A stretch of 64,000 bases of DNA from Aurelia coerulea. Lineage: Eukaryota > Cnidaria > Scyphozoa > Semaeostomeae > Ulmaridae. A program made the translations under genes and the position numbers. The stretch lies in the NCBI GenBank assembly GCA_039566865.1, contig CM076943.1:47328124-47392123 (forward strand), written 5' to 3'. Shown here piece after piece: positions 11,201-24,900 of this stretch. Numbering within the stretch: position 1 is the first letter of the stretch; every line of letters starts with the position of its first letter. The notes beneath the pieces are model-generated. The model saw nothing but the letters and a program-made list of their open reading frames with translations, was not told the origin of the DNA and searched no databases.

Positions 11201-12493
11201 GCTTAGCTCAGGATGGACTTTGTAATAATCCAAAAGGATCTTATGTTTTGTAATGAGGCCATCCATCACTAAAATGTATCGAAGGTGACAAGGGGCTACG
11301 GGGATGCAGCTCCTCTAATCCAGGAGCCGTTGTCACATTTCAGGCTTCATTCCGGCAGTTTTAACCCACTGAGGCCATCACATTCGGGCATAATCCATGA
11401 TAAGCCCCCTTAAACATTTGGCATCCCCGACGCTTATGTTATCTACATTTGGGGGGCTATGAAATGAAATGAAATATGAAAAAGTCCACTATGCAAGGAC
11501 GGATAAACGAAGTTACAACAGGCGCGCGTGTGTCTTTCTTTATCTCCGTCATGCAACAGTAAGGGACAATGCACATCTGAATGATTCAGCTGGGGCTGTA
11601 AAAGCCAAGATCCTTCAGCAGGTTAAAGATTTACAATTCCCTGGCTGTTTCTTGGTATGTGAGATTAATAAGTTTGTTTATGGTTTGACCGTTTAAGATC
11701 ATGACCAATTCAAATATGTCTTACTAGCGATACTGTTTCGTATCAGAGTTACAGAAATTTCAATTTGAGTGCTTCAGCCAACGCTGCAAAATCTAGCTAT
11801 CTACGCTAGTTACGGATAAACAATTCCTAGGCTGTTTCAAGCTATTGGGGATTACTTTCATTTTTGGCTAGAGATTTCATAATTCGCTAAATTCAGATGT
11901 GGCTCACTAGCGATACTCTATACACTCTATCGTATCTAAGTTGCAGACACTTCTATCTGAATGCTACTCCAGCCAAAGCTGCACAATTCTAGATCGCTAA
12001 GCTGGCTAAAATATCATCAATTTCCTGGCCATTTTAGGCTCAAGGAGATTACGGTTTTGTTCGGAAATTATGTACGATTCCAGTAAAGATAGCAATGCTT
12101 AAGCTGGTTTCTTGTCTAGAGCAGGTAATTTCAATCCCTGTAATGAGCCCATTGGCCTAACCTAACCAATTCATTATGGCCTAAGCAACGTCAATACACT
12201 GTTTACAGCATCCGGCATGCTACCCTTGTTTATGACATCTGTAACTCACTGCAGATAGAAATAATTGCTATCTCAACAATGAATTATCACAACTTCACTT
12301 TCTTTAAAATGACCGGTACCACAATCACTGATAAATACAGTATCAATTATGGACAATCTATTCCATGAAAGATAAGTGAATTTTGAAAGACTTAAAAAAT
12401 TTACGAAAGCGCCATCTTCAAATTAAAGAAGCAATAATGATAAGGTACCGGACGAGGAAAGTCGAACTTAATTATAAGTGTGGCCGCATCCTC
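11201..12493. other. No gene seen
   Basis: AT-rich sequence with a semi-repetitive phrase around CTAGCTATCTACGCTAG and CTAGCGATACT (11720-12010) that recurs two or three times. No ORF of note. Confidence 0.5.
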
Positions 12494-13078
12494 TTACCCC
12501 TATTTTGGTTGTGGGGGGGGGGGCACATTTGCCCCCCTAGTAGACTTTTTCTTACAAATCTGCCAGGAGAACAATTATGGCCCGGAAATTTGCTGAATTT
12601 TTGTTGCTACTTATTGTGCAACGACTCAAGAAGTTTCATAAAAATATTTTGACAAATGAGTAGGAGGGAGACAATCTTCCAGAACCGACTCTGTCAAAAT
12701 CGCCAATTCTCAAATATTAATATTAGCGAAAAAAGTGACAAAATTGCGATGTTTTGCAAAGATATTTTGCAAAGTAGTGCTATTTGATGTGATCTATCAT
12801 AATTTCCATGTTTGGATGGAAATTGTGCTCCAAATCAAATTTTACTGCATTTTTCCTGATTTTGACCGATTTTGCCACTTTTCTTCGCCACACAAAGGAA
12901 AATGGTGACGCAAGCAATAATGAAGGCTAATTCTAGGCTCATTTATATATTCTCATAAAGTACATGCCTGGGGCTATTAGTACATCAAATCTGGTTGCTC
13001 TATCTGTTTCCAGTCAAGAGTTAGGTACGGGGGTTTTTTGCCCCCCCCCCCAACCAAAATAGGATGTGTCAGACAGCA
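12494..13078. mobile_element. piggyBac-like (TTAA) element, degraded ends
   Basis: It matches 7098-7655 (CCCTATTTTGGTTGTGGGGG at the left, CAACCAAAATAGGATGTG at the right). The left TTAA has become TTAC and the right end has decayed. Confidence 0.75.
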
Positions 13079-13430
13079 TGAACAGCCTCCAAACAAAAAC
13101 TGTTGCAAAATCATTTGGCTAGGTGCCGCAGTTGTGTTCGATTGCCGCAACTATAAACTTCTGTTGAGGAAAAATTAACATAGTTCCACGAAGGAGGTAA
13201 CGAAAGAGATGGAAGGAAATAAACTCTGCTTTCAGTTAAACCTTTCAAAACCTAATCCGCAAACGATGTAAATTTCCTCCGCAGAAGCATGCAAAGTGAA
13301 CCATACTGTGGAGTCTAAGCATACTCATGGTACAGTTAGTTGCAAGATTAAAGACATTACAAACCCCGTTACAAACATAACTAAATTTCAAGTCAAAATC
13401 TGAATTTACCTGTTAATCTTGCCTGGATTC
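13079..13430. other. Region downstream of HELB
   Basis: Presumed 3'-UTR and flank of HELB on the minus strand. I see no coding sequence and no single outstanding poly(A) signal besides the AATAAA that overlaps the stop codon region. Confidence 0.4.
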
Positions 13431-15921
13431 TCAACTTTTATTGTCTTTCAGTCGTTCACAAAGATCTGCTGACCAGGATTCGAACAGCTCCCGACGAGAC
13501 GTCTTAGCATGTGAGTGGGTTCCCAAATTTTCTCTAAAATCATCACGGCTCTGTAATTCCATGTGACTGCTTCTATCAGAGCACGAATAAGCTCTTGGAT
13601 GGCTGCGAACGTCAGACTTCCCTATGTCTCCGTTATCATCAGCACTCTTTGATCCTGTGTGACTGTTTCTACTACAAAACGAATATTGCTCTTTTGTGCT
13701 GCTCTTTATAATCCGTTTCGATGTGCTTCCACGACAAGATGACACCTCTCGGCTTTCTGTGTTCCCATCATCAATATCAGAAAGGAACTCCTCGTCTGAA
13801 TTATCATCAGAAAGAAATCTACTATCTACAATATCTTTGCTGAGAGAGACGGTCGACTGTGTGCTGTAATACTGAGTCAGTAATTCATCGTTATTTTCAT
13901 CAATAATGAGGCCATTTTTGGGAGTCCTACAGCCTTGAGTCTCTAATCTATTTTTCTGTGAGTTACTACTGCCAGCAGTTTGTTTCGAATTAGGCAAATT
14001 TATTCCACTGCTGTCCCTTTCATCATTCGTTAAGTAATACTGCGTCGCAGCTTCGGAAACCTCTGGATCAATTTCATCGGAAAACAGTTCAACATACCTA
14101 CAATCAGTTACGTGATTATTCAAAGGTATGTTGCCTCTGTTACGAAATAAATCGATCGTTCTTTTATCACCTTTCGAACAGCTTTTGCAATGATCTGTTT
14201 CATTTGCAGCACTTTTCGTTCTTAACCTCTCAGAATGATGCCTCAAATTCTCTTCCATGTCTTCAGAGGCACTGAAATACTCCTCCTCGGAATTCCTGTT
14301 TCGATTTCCTAACCAACCCTCTTTCCCTTTCGGCGAGGGATCTTGTTTGCTTACCAAACCCTCCTTATATTTTCCAGCAACCCTCCAGTCGCCCCTGATA
14401 ACGTTTTCAAGACACTTTCCATTCCTGCTTTCCCACCTTTTCGGGTCTCTTTCGTCAATAAACATGTCTTGGCGATCAGGACCAATTTTACTCTGGGATG
14501 ATTTAGCTTCAACGATTCCACGGATTAACTTCTTGTCAGGTCGGTCCCCATTCTGCTTCTCGGAGATTTCATCATTTATATCTGGGAACAGATCATCATT
14601 GGAATCATCACTTGGGGATTCACGCAAGAAAAGCACTTGTCTCAAAGTTTCTCCGTCCAAAACTTTCCCAGTTTCTTCCTCAGCTGTTTTGGATTTTTCA
14701 GGCGATAATATTTTCTCGTCAATGCTACCGAAAAACTCGTCATCAGAATCAAAATCATTCGGGGTTGCATGTTTTGGTTTGATATCACCCCCCAAGAAAA
14801 TTTCCTCCTTCATGGTCTTTCGGTTTTCCCACAGTTTCTCAGCTCCTTTATCAACTTTCTTTGACTTTTCAGGCGACAATATGTTCTCATCAATGCTACT
14901 GAAAATCTCTTCATCAGAATCAGTATCCATCAGCGAATCATTCTCATTAGATTTACCAACTGGTTTCGTTTTACCTGGTGACAATAAGCTCTCGTCCATG
15001 CAACTCAAGACTTCGTCATCTGACTCAGGTATTGTGTCAGGTGAGGCATCAGCCTTAATACCAGTTATTTCCACTGCACTGCTAATATCTCTCACAACCC
15101 TACATTGTGTTTTGGTATCGCCAGCAAACAATTTCCCACAAATACTGCTTTGGACAGCACCATATGAGTCAACATTGCGTTCTATTGGCATGCCATATGT
15201 AGAAGATGCATTTCCAGTGGCTTTGTCTAGCCTGGCGCGTCTGAGAGCATTTTCAGCAGCTCCCCCACTCTTATATCGCATGTTGGTCTCGCTAGGAAAT
15301 AAAAAGCTGCTGTCAATACTACTTAAAAAAGTACCATGACAGTCAACAATGGGTTCTTTTGGCATTCCATACGTAGACGATGTATTCACAGTACCTCTAT
15401 CATGCTTGACTCCTTTATAAACACCTCCTACACCATTAGACTGCAAGTTTGTCGAATCGGGTAATAATAGACCATCATCAATGCTACTAAGGAACTCATC
15501 ATCAGAATCAACATTTTGTTTCTTCAGAATATCATCATTCATATCAGGAAAAAGATCCTCATCTGAAAATACCTCATCATCATCTTCCTGCTTGACTTTG
15601 ATTTTTGGGTCGTTCGAAGCAGCTTTTGGGATATCACGTGTCAATATCTCTTCTTTTGGGACAGCTGGTGTCAGTATTTCGTCTTTTGGGACAGCTGATG
15701 CCAGTATCTCTTCCTTTGGGAAATCAGGCGTCAATATCTCGCCATCCATTGTCATGAAAAATTCATCATCGTCTCCATCTTCCAGCATAGCTGATTCAGA
15801 GTCTTGAAAATCTAATGGAGTCATCATGTTTTGATCAGTGTTTCTATGTAGCTCTGTGGCAGTTTTGAATGTGGATGCCTTTTCGACGCTATACTCACGA
15901 AGTTTGTCAGTCAAATGGTAC
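13431..15921 (-). CDS. HELB: HELB exon 8 (acidic repeat tail)
   Basis: A single 2,491-nt exon encodes residues 944-1773. The first base completes an Arg codon; the frame then reads [10 protein letters not shown] and stays open to a TGA. The tail is hydrophilic and acidic, with about ten copies of a motif resembling [19 protein letters not shown]. Clear copies lie at residues about 993, 1056, 1082, 1243, 1277, 1335, 1382, 1487 and 1651; two more (about 1136 and 1194) have lost the acidic core. Other repeats are four P-K-E-E-I-L-T units (about 1010-1042), a pair of about 60-residue units marked by SSTYGMP, and two TQYY motifs. Many Ser/Thr-Pro sites are present (LSPGK, two LSPEK, PSPKGK, RTPK), which fit CDK consensus. 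No known fold is evident and it is probably disordered. An AATAAA overlaps the last codons; the true poly(A) site is unknown. Confidence 0.9.
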
Positions 15922-18900
15922 CTAAAAAGAACGAGAGAGCTTTTATTCTTTTTTTTTTCTCTATCAAAGCTTAAAAGCTAAAAACTGCAACTACAATTCA
16001 AATGTGCCAATCATAGCGGAAAAAGACACAAGGTCATCAAGTTCCCACTATGACTGGCACTTACAATATTTGTTATACCGGGTATCCCAAAAAAATGTAT
16101 ACAGATTTAGTTGACTCTAGCGATTTGAATTTAGCTTCAATCGATGTGCAATTACTCTCAAAATGTTCCTCAATAGTTAACTTGAACATAGATACATCGT
16201 TTGTTGGTATCGGTGCTTTGAGAGCAGATATATTAATCTTCAAAGCTCAAATTCGCCTCTTCCTGCAAACCAGAGGCTTTGCCTTGTGGCCTAAGCAAAT
16301 TCTTAAGGCACAGCGTATAAATCAACGATAGCCTCTCGATAAATTTGAAAAATGTCAGATCTGGTGTTATTCTGTCACCCCCCCCCCCCCAGTCACCCAT
16401 TGGACAATTTCTTGATTTTTCATTATTTTCAGTTCTTGATTTTGATGTGCTTCAGGAACTTGCTTAGGCCAAAAGGCCAAAGCTCTGGTTTGCGGGTGGA
16501 CGCAAATTTGAGCTTTCAAGATTGATATTTCTGCTCTCAGGGCACCAATACCAACAAACAAGGTATCTATGTTCAAATTAACTATCGAGGAAAATTTTGA
16601 GAGTAATTAGTCATTTATTAAAGCTAAATTCACATCGCTGGAGTCAACCAAATCTGTATACTTTTTTCTGGGACACCCGGTAGTTAAATACAATAACAAA
16701 CATTAATATGAAAACGGGTTAAAGAAAGAGTTTCATAGCGAAGATTCCAAATCTGTAAAAAGGTCGATGTAAAGTTGTAAGACCTATTTAGTTGTAAGGC
16801 CTTTAAGTTTTTTTATATTTCTATTGAATTCTTGAAAAAGGAAGAAAAACACTATAATTCTGAAAACGGTGAATTATACCAAAATGGTTGAAGTATATTT
16901 CAAGCCATTCAGTTCAAAGAAATAAGTCATAAATTTTTACACAATTATTTTTTAAAGATTTGAAACCTATGCTGTCTACAGCTGGTAGCAAAGTTGAGCA
17001 AATGACAGGGTTACCTTAGTCTTGTATTGCGCTTTCTGGGTGGTGCAGCAACCGCTCTTTCTAAACTCGATTCATCATAAACAACAACTGCCTGTCTTTT
17101 CCCTCGTGTAATAGCTGTGTAAACATGTTGACAAGTTTGATACCATGGTTTCCCAACTACGTAGATTATGATGTCCGATTCTGAACCCTAAAAAACACAA
17201 ACAGAATATGATTACGAATAGCAATATTTTCAAACAAATGTCAGCACTAGGTGAATACAGCCAAAAGTACCAGGTGACTATTAGACTTATGACGATGAGT
17301 CTCTTGTTTCCCTGTGCTCCTTGACTTCAAGATGGCGCTTCAGTCAACAGAGACTCAAAACTGAAAAAGGACTGAAAAAGTTGACCCTATTTAGGCCTAA
17401 TATGCTGGGATTCCTAGCATACCAATCAGAATGCAAGATTTGGCAAAGAACAATCAGTTTCGAACCTTCAATTCGATTGACGCAGTTGACTAAATTTGAA
17501 GGAACTTGCTGCGGCAGGTACTTGAAGATTTCTCTGGTATGTCTTGGTCATAAAAACATGGAAATTGCAGCATTAAAAGACTTATTTTGCACTCACCAGG
17601 TAAAGTGAACTTTCTTCTTCAGATGAATACCAAGTTTTGTTGATTAAGTGTCTGCTTACCGTGGTTTCTACCGCATTTCCTTTCTGAGGAGTGACCGTTG
17701 AACAGAGCCAAAGCAGTCGTTCGATCCAGATTCGATCAATCGAATGCAGAAGATAGGGTCAGGTTTTTAACTGTTTCATTATGAGTCCCTGTGAGCAAGG
17801 TACCGCAGGGATACAAGGGACTCATCGCCATAAGTCTAGGTGAATACACCCAAAAGTACCAGGTGACTATCAGGTGATTATTACCTGACTGACGTTTCAA
17901 AAACGAGGCAATACAATTCCGCCAATCCTATTGGTTAATCGCACAGTTCCCGCGGTTTTCCCGTAGCCTTGTATAATACGATACAAGGACGCGTTTTTGT
18001 CACCACAGCAACTGATTTAGGCCTGTGATATTTACAATAAACTTAAGCGATAACAAAAAGTGTTTGACTAAATGATATAAGTCAAAATTAGAAGCTATCA
18101 GGTACTAACAGGTACTACTCATACGTAGCTATCAGGTACTACTCATACTAAACGGTTTTGTAGTTGAACAGGAAAATATAAAGCCCTCGGTCTTATCGCA
18201 CAGACCTCGCAAGCTCAGTCAGTACTTTCAAGACCTTGGGCTTTACATTCTCCTGTACAACCCAAAACCGGTTAGTATGCGCATAATATAGCTAATTACA
18301 TGAATGAAGTGATCGTTTTTATAAAGGCTGTATACAGGGTGTCCCGTAAAATTTTTCGACGTTTGGTTAAATGTTAAAGAGCAACAATAACATCTACAGG
18401 CTCCTTGTTAGATAACCTTGCTCCTAAGATTTCAAATTAATGTTTGATGCTAGAATCTTGCGAATCCTCTAAGACTTTACGAAGTTATAAGCTTTTGAAG
18501 TTCAAATTTGTGCGAAAACTGAAACCAGACGCCGCTAACTGACTTGTTTTTCAAAAAGATATCCCAAAATCGAAGTAAAAGAAGACCGTTCAATGTTTTA
18601 CCTCTTGTTGATATCAGGCAAACCAAATAGGACTTCAAAAATAATTTAATTCTAGTAACCGTTGCCAAACTTTATTTAAGAATGCAAGTATCTAAAACAT
18701 GGAATGAAAACTTAATCGATGAGAGACGGGAACATTCAAAACTGTGCTAAACAGGACTCTTCCAAGCATCCATAACCTTGATTCAATGTTAGAGAAAGCT
18801 AGTTTATCGAAAGCGCTTTTTAAATTCCATTTGTGCTTTGAATAAACGAGATTTCACTTTCACAAAATATGCAATTTTAGGAGCGTCTGGTTTCAGCTTT

Positions 18901-21900
18901 CACACAAACTTTAACTTCAAAAAACTCGTGGCTCTGTGAATATTTAGCCGATTTGCTAGCTACTGGTGTCTAAAATGAATTTAAAATGTCAACAATATGG
19001 TGATCTTACCATGGAGCCCGTTTCTATATCGTTATTTTCTAATATTTAACCAAACGTCAAACAATTATTTTAGGACACCCGGTATAATATGGCAGAAACT
19101 TTCCAAAAATATTGTTTGCATTATTATACTGTTCTAATATTTTTTTCCTGTTCATATTTTTCATATTGTATCTGACGTTTTGACATCAACTACATTCAAA
19201 TTTCCTTCGTGCAGGATTGCAATTTCTTCATCAAAATATACAGCCAAGAAGTCTTCGAGGACAAAGGTAACCCTTGGCTGTCCATTTTAGCAGCCTAGAG
19301 CTTGAGAGAGAAGCTCTACATTTTTTGGAAGTCTTTCGAGTTGGTCTTCTCGGGAAAAATCTTCCCCATATTCGGAAGAAAGTGGCCGATTTCAGCCAGA
19401 AAATTTCTCAAATAGCTTAACGATCCATGTTTGAAAGGCCACAGCCTCTTGGATATTAAGACAATAGTATATGCAAATATATCATTTAATAGTGAACATG
19501 TTCAAATAAATACTGAATTTACCTGCGTGAAATTACCCAGTAAATTTTAACATTATAAGGGGTATTCTAAAAAACCCGCCAAAAACTGCATAAAATCATA
19601 ACCACATTTTTCGCATCTTTATGCCTTATAACAATGACTTGTACATGCTTTAGTACATGTAATCCCTTTGGGAGAATTAAATGTCATCCATGGTTGCATG
19701 ACAACATTGTTCCGGATGACTTAATCCTCCCAAGAGGATACAACGTGCTAAAATGTGTTGATGTCAGAGACAAAATCGGCTAAGGTTTGTTTACACCCAT
19801 TCCAAGTCATGTGATCAATCTCTTGATAAAACATCTTTTGATTTCTCTAACATATTTCGTGCCATGCAAAGTTGTGCCATGAGTGCAAAAAGTAGCAAAA
19901 TACTAAAACTTCCCAAGAGTATGGTCACACGACTTGAAATTGATAAAAGTGGCCTGTTTTCTATTGGTAATTTGTTCTTCGAACGAACCAAACTGATGAG
20001 AGTGCGACGAAACTAGTTTTTTGTGATTTCCACGTTTATCTTTTCAGCAGTTACTGGTGACTTATTAACTTATTTCTTTCCTTTCAGGTTTTAAGGTTAA
20101 TTCGGTTTTGTCTTACAGGATTTAACAGTTTTTCTCTTGTTACAGGTTTATTTTGGTTGATGTTTCTTTTACAGGAGTTAATAGTCTTCTTTCTACTGAT
20201 TTCGCTGTTTTTATTGTGTTTATGGGATTAATATGATGAGTCCGTTATTTAAGGCTATTTTTAAATTTTGTACCACGAATCACTTGTTTACAAATTGGTA
20301 AAACAAACCTTAGCCGATTAGCTCTAATGCTGTAAGGCAAAATATAAGGAACTTTTGGCCGAGGTTTTATCGTTGGGGGTTTTCTGGAGAAAATCCCTCA
20401 TAATTTCAGAACGGAGTGGCTGATTTTGGTCAGGTAAATTTTGAGGTTAATGTGAACATGTCCGCTGTTAAATGATGTATATTTCAATATCATCGTATTG
20501 ATATCCAGGAAGCAGTGACACTTCAAGCGGGAATCGTTTTTATTGACTTGCCCGGTACATTATCACCTGATATGTATGAATGGTCCTAGCATACGCATGC
20601 TTAATCTTCAACTTCCTCAACTCCTTGAAATCTGCTCTGATTTGTCTTTCCAAGTCATCAATCACCCAAGTTCGAACTTTCTTACCCCCTTCTTCGACTG
20701 TGTGATCTTCTCTTAAGAAAAAGATCTCCCCGTTGGTTATCCTTACTGCTTTCCTTTCTCCAATATCATACACATCTCGATTCTTCGTTGCGCATATTTT
20801 GTCCCCGATCTGAAAATCACGTCGCTTCTTGCTATCCCTAGTAGCATGTTGGTTGTAATGCTGGCAACAAAGTTCATTGATCAAATCGCAGTCTTTCCTG
20901 CGAAAAGCAATGAACTGGGATTTTTCATCTCCCTTTCTCTGGCCAATGTCTGTTAAATGTTTCTCTCTTGATAATAACAAACTTGAAATATCCATGGATA
21001 ATTTTTCTTCATGATCGTTTAGAACAGGCACGAAACCTCTGTCTTTATCAAAAATTGGCCTTCTCTGGAGTGATATTTTCCTAGCATTGTCGATGATTAG
21101 TTGTGATTCTGCTCTATGATTTGTAGATAGCTTGATCGCTGCTGAGTATAAAGTCAGCGTTTGAAACACATCAGACAACAGATTTCCAGGCTCTATTGAA
21201 GGCAATTGATTGATATCGCCAAGCAACACTATTTGTTCTAGTCGGGCGTGGTACTGTAGAATCCCAACGAGCATGGAGAAGAGGCGGACGGAAATGAGAC
21301 TGCATTCGTCACAGATAAGAAGCCGTGTTCCAGCGAATTTCCACACATCCTCGTCTCCGTCAAGTCCTTTAGCATCGCGTTTTCGGCAATAAGAGACGTA
21401 GCTGTATATGACTTGGTGCATCGTGTATGCCTTTACTTTGCCTCTGCGACCTAACAGAGATTGAAATGGCATCACAAGTCAGGCCTTTTGACAAATTTTT
21501 ACTGGTGAGCCAATTAATCAAAATAGGACCACAAATTCATCAATTAAAGTTTGCGATTTTATACTCTGCAAGACAAAATTGAAAAGAGGGAAAAAATAGA
21601 GTCTGCGCAGCTCATACACTTTTCTTGTTCGCTGACAACAGCAATTTGTTTGAACTACAGGTTTAATCTCGTCTGTGGAATGCATTGGAAACATAATTTC
21701 AATATACTTTGACAAACGTTGCCTGATCCCAGACACATGACATTGTTTGCTTTAATGATGGCACTCTGAAAACCATAGAATTTTCCCTAAACCGATTAAA
21801 TTTCGTTCCTTGATTCCTGGGAACCTGTGAACAAGAAAAATGGATTGATTGCACAGACTCTACTTTTCGCTCTCGTTCCTGTCCTGTACAAGAGCCTACA

Positions 21901-24900
21901 CGCAGGCTACGACTGGGGTGGCTAAACATGACGTCACAGTCCGCCAAGCGCCCTATGTTTTTCTGAGGTATATACCGGGTGCCCCAAAATGATGTAATAT
22001 CGTTTGATTGCTTACGAGTCCATAACCAATGAACCGATTTCAAAAATTTTGTTTTGTCTGATTGCCGAAAGCCGAAAGGCTAAATTGTATTCGAAGACGT
22101 TGGTTGGGGTTTTACGACGATTTTGTTATGTCGAAAAGAAGATTGATAAGCCTGCTCAAATTCAAGCCTTAGATGGTATGAAAAAGAAGCGGCCTACTTT
22201 CCCAGTTAATATTTCAGATGTGATGCAAAAAGCTGAACTTATATGACGTTCAGAGAATATATGTCATTCAGAGAATACGAATTCAGTTAATATTGAGTTC
22301 AGAGAATACGAATAGGAGTTCAGCCTTTTGTATCACATCTAAAATTTTGACTGGAAAAATAGGCCGTTTTTTTTCTCATGCCATCTAAGGCTTGAATTTG
22401 AGCAGTTTTATCAATCTTCTTTTCGACATGAAGAAATCAGCCTAAACCACAGCCAACATCCTTAAATACAATCTAGCCTTTCGGCGATCGGATAAAATAA
22501 AGTTTTTGAAAATCGGTTCATTGGTTATGGTGATACAAGCAATCAAACGATAATACATCATTTTTGGACACCCGGTATAAAGAGGAAATGTCCTTACCAA
22601 GAATAGCAGCAGCTCTTCCAGTTGGTGCTGTAATCAAACATTCATCATCCAACAGCTTGCCAGCTAATCTGACATCATCGTGTGTCAGCATTTGCGGAGC
22701 ACCATCATCGCTCATAAAAGACGTCCCTTCCACATCTGTGCCCCCAGGTTCTTTGTCAAATGACAAGTTGTCTTTTTGCGTCACATAATCATCGAGCCAG
22801 TCTGCAGAGCAAGTTTTGTCGGCTTTGAAAGAGCCGGCATATGTCTTTTCTCTTTTCATCTTTGATGTGTATGCAAATTCAGAATCAGCACCGGGATGGT
22901 CTCTTTTCTTGTTCTTTTCACCATCTAAACAGGCAATGGTTGAAATGGGTTGAGAAAAACTGAGTGCATCGGAACAAATTATTATAAAGGCAATGTGTCC
23001 ACGTAAGTATAGCTGCGTATACACTCTTGTCAAACTAAAGTGAACGATGAGAAGAAGAGGGACAACATCCACAGAGAGCAGGCATCGAGTTGATCTTTTG
23101 CGCTTTTTTATTCAGTTATCTGCTAACTAGTTTCGCCCACTAGGGCATCTTCAGAGCAACTCAAACTATGCTGACACGATGCTTCAGAGCAACTCAAACT
23201 ATACACTCTTGTCAAACTATGCTGACACGATGCTGACGAAGAGCCTCGAAGAGCGGGCAGTGATTGGCAGAATTTAACTGATCACATGCAAACTAAAATT
23301 TCAGCTCCGGAAGCGCAACCGCAAGTAAGTCATCAGGCTGTTTAGTACGCTGCTTTACTAAAGTGATCATATGAAACTTGACGTGAAATTGGCATCCCGC
23401 CGGCAAAGGCACTGTACTTACATGGACACATTACCTTTAAAGGGGTTGTATGAGAACTCCCTGCCATTTCTTGTTAATTTTATCACTTTTTGAAGAGCAA
23501 TTTATTTGGTACAATTTATCATGAGTTTAAAATGAATACCTCATCAGGGAGATCAATCTTTGTACTTCGACGTGACACCAAAAAACATCTCTTTATGTCT
23601 TAGGGTTGCTGAGGTACAAATAACGGATCGATCAAAGTAAGTAATTCCCAAGCTAAAACGAAATCTCTGAAAAAGTTTCTGAACGCTTATTTGATTGGTG
23701 AAATTCATATGACACCAAGTACCGGGTGTCCCAAAAAAACGCAACGGATTTGATCGGGACTAGCGACAAGAATTTAGGTCCAATCAATCCAAAATAATTT
23801 TTGATATAATGCTCGATAGCTAACTTGAAGATAGATACCTTGTTTGTTGATATTGGTGCATGGAGAGTTGGAATATCTATCTTGGAAGTCCAAATTTGCT
23901 TCCATCTCCAAACCAGAGGTTTTGGGTTTTTGCCTAACTGAAAACGTGCTTGAGGAATCTTCTCAGTCATATGCCTAGTGTAGTACTGTGAGCATGCTAA
24001 GGCACACATGTTTACACATTGAAATTGAAATTTGAAAGCTAAAAATTGACAAACATAACAATGCCGAAGGGAAAATTCACAAATGAATATATTTCTTCAA
24101 TCATAGTGCACCTGCAAAAGAGGCAAGCACGAATGAGTAGTTTTAAGGATCTTATCCATGGATAATTTTCCCTGGGGTATATTTGATTTCTTATTTCGCA
24201 ATAATTCGAAGAAAGATTATACAAAATGAATTTTATTAAAGTCATGAAGATTGCAAGAACTAATTCATTTTCACACCCAAGCAAACTATTTTGCGGAGTA
24301 CTTTATTTCATGAGACAGATGCTATGCTAACTTTTCGAAACTTTTGAAGCAGGAAAAAGGATGTCTTTTCAGGAAAAAATTTATGAATTTGTTTTAATTT
24401 CTATTCAAATGTTTTCCTCAGCACGAGGCTTTATTCTCTTATTTCACGGTAATTCAGGAGATTCCCCAAAATAGCGCGTTTGCAGTTTAGGCTAAAAGCC
24501 ACAAGCTCTGGTTTGGAGGTTCAGGCAAATTTGAGCTTTCAAAATTAATATTCCAATATTCCATGCACCAATATCATTAAATAAGGTATCTATCTTCAAG
24601 TTAGCTATCGAGGATTATGTAAAAAATTATTGTGGATTGATTGGACCTAAATTCTTGTCGCTAGTCCCAATCAAATCCGTTGCGTTTTTTTTGGACACCC
24701 GGTACAACGATCGACACAAATCGTGTCCACAATACCCACGAGTAATCTCCTCACTTCGTGCAAGAAGAAAATACATTTCATTTCCCTTCCAGGCTTAAAA
24801 GATTACTTTTAGAAAGCTATCAGATCATATACGCCATTGCTTTCATAGAGATTTGATTCTTGACTCTTGAGAGGAATGAAATATGTTTGAGTGAGGATGA

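Larger units (their letters stand above)
17188..20566 (-). other. HELB intron 6
   Basis: GT-AG intron of 3,379 bp made largely of inserted elements: a foldback at 17285-17835, a short palindrome at 18144-18279, a TIR element at 18335-19082, and a nested pair at about 19560-20555. The last ends about 10 bp from the donor site. Confidence 0.85.

Noticed and set aside
14257..15339. 360-codon plus-strand ORF
   Set aside because: It is antisense to HELB exon 8 and Ser/Phe-rich only because it mirrors the acidic repeats. HELB is confirmed by eight matched exons.
15481..15807. 108-codon plus-strand ORF
   Set aside because: Also a mirror of HELB exon 8 repeats.
16050..16576. Two ORFs of 69-93 codons
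   Set aside because: They lie in a mariner-like TIR element; the similar peptides arise from its inverted arms.
21451..22597. HELB introns created by transposons (introners)
   Set aside because: The elements lie inside the introns and do not supply both splice sites, so they inserted into existing introns.
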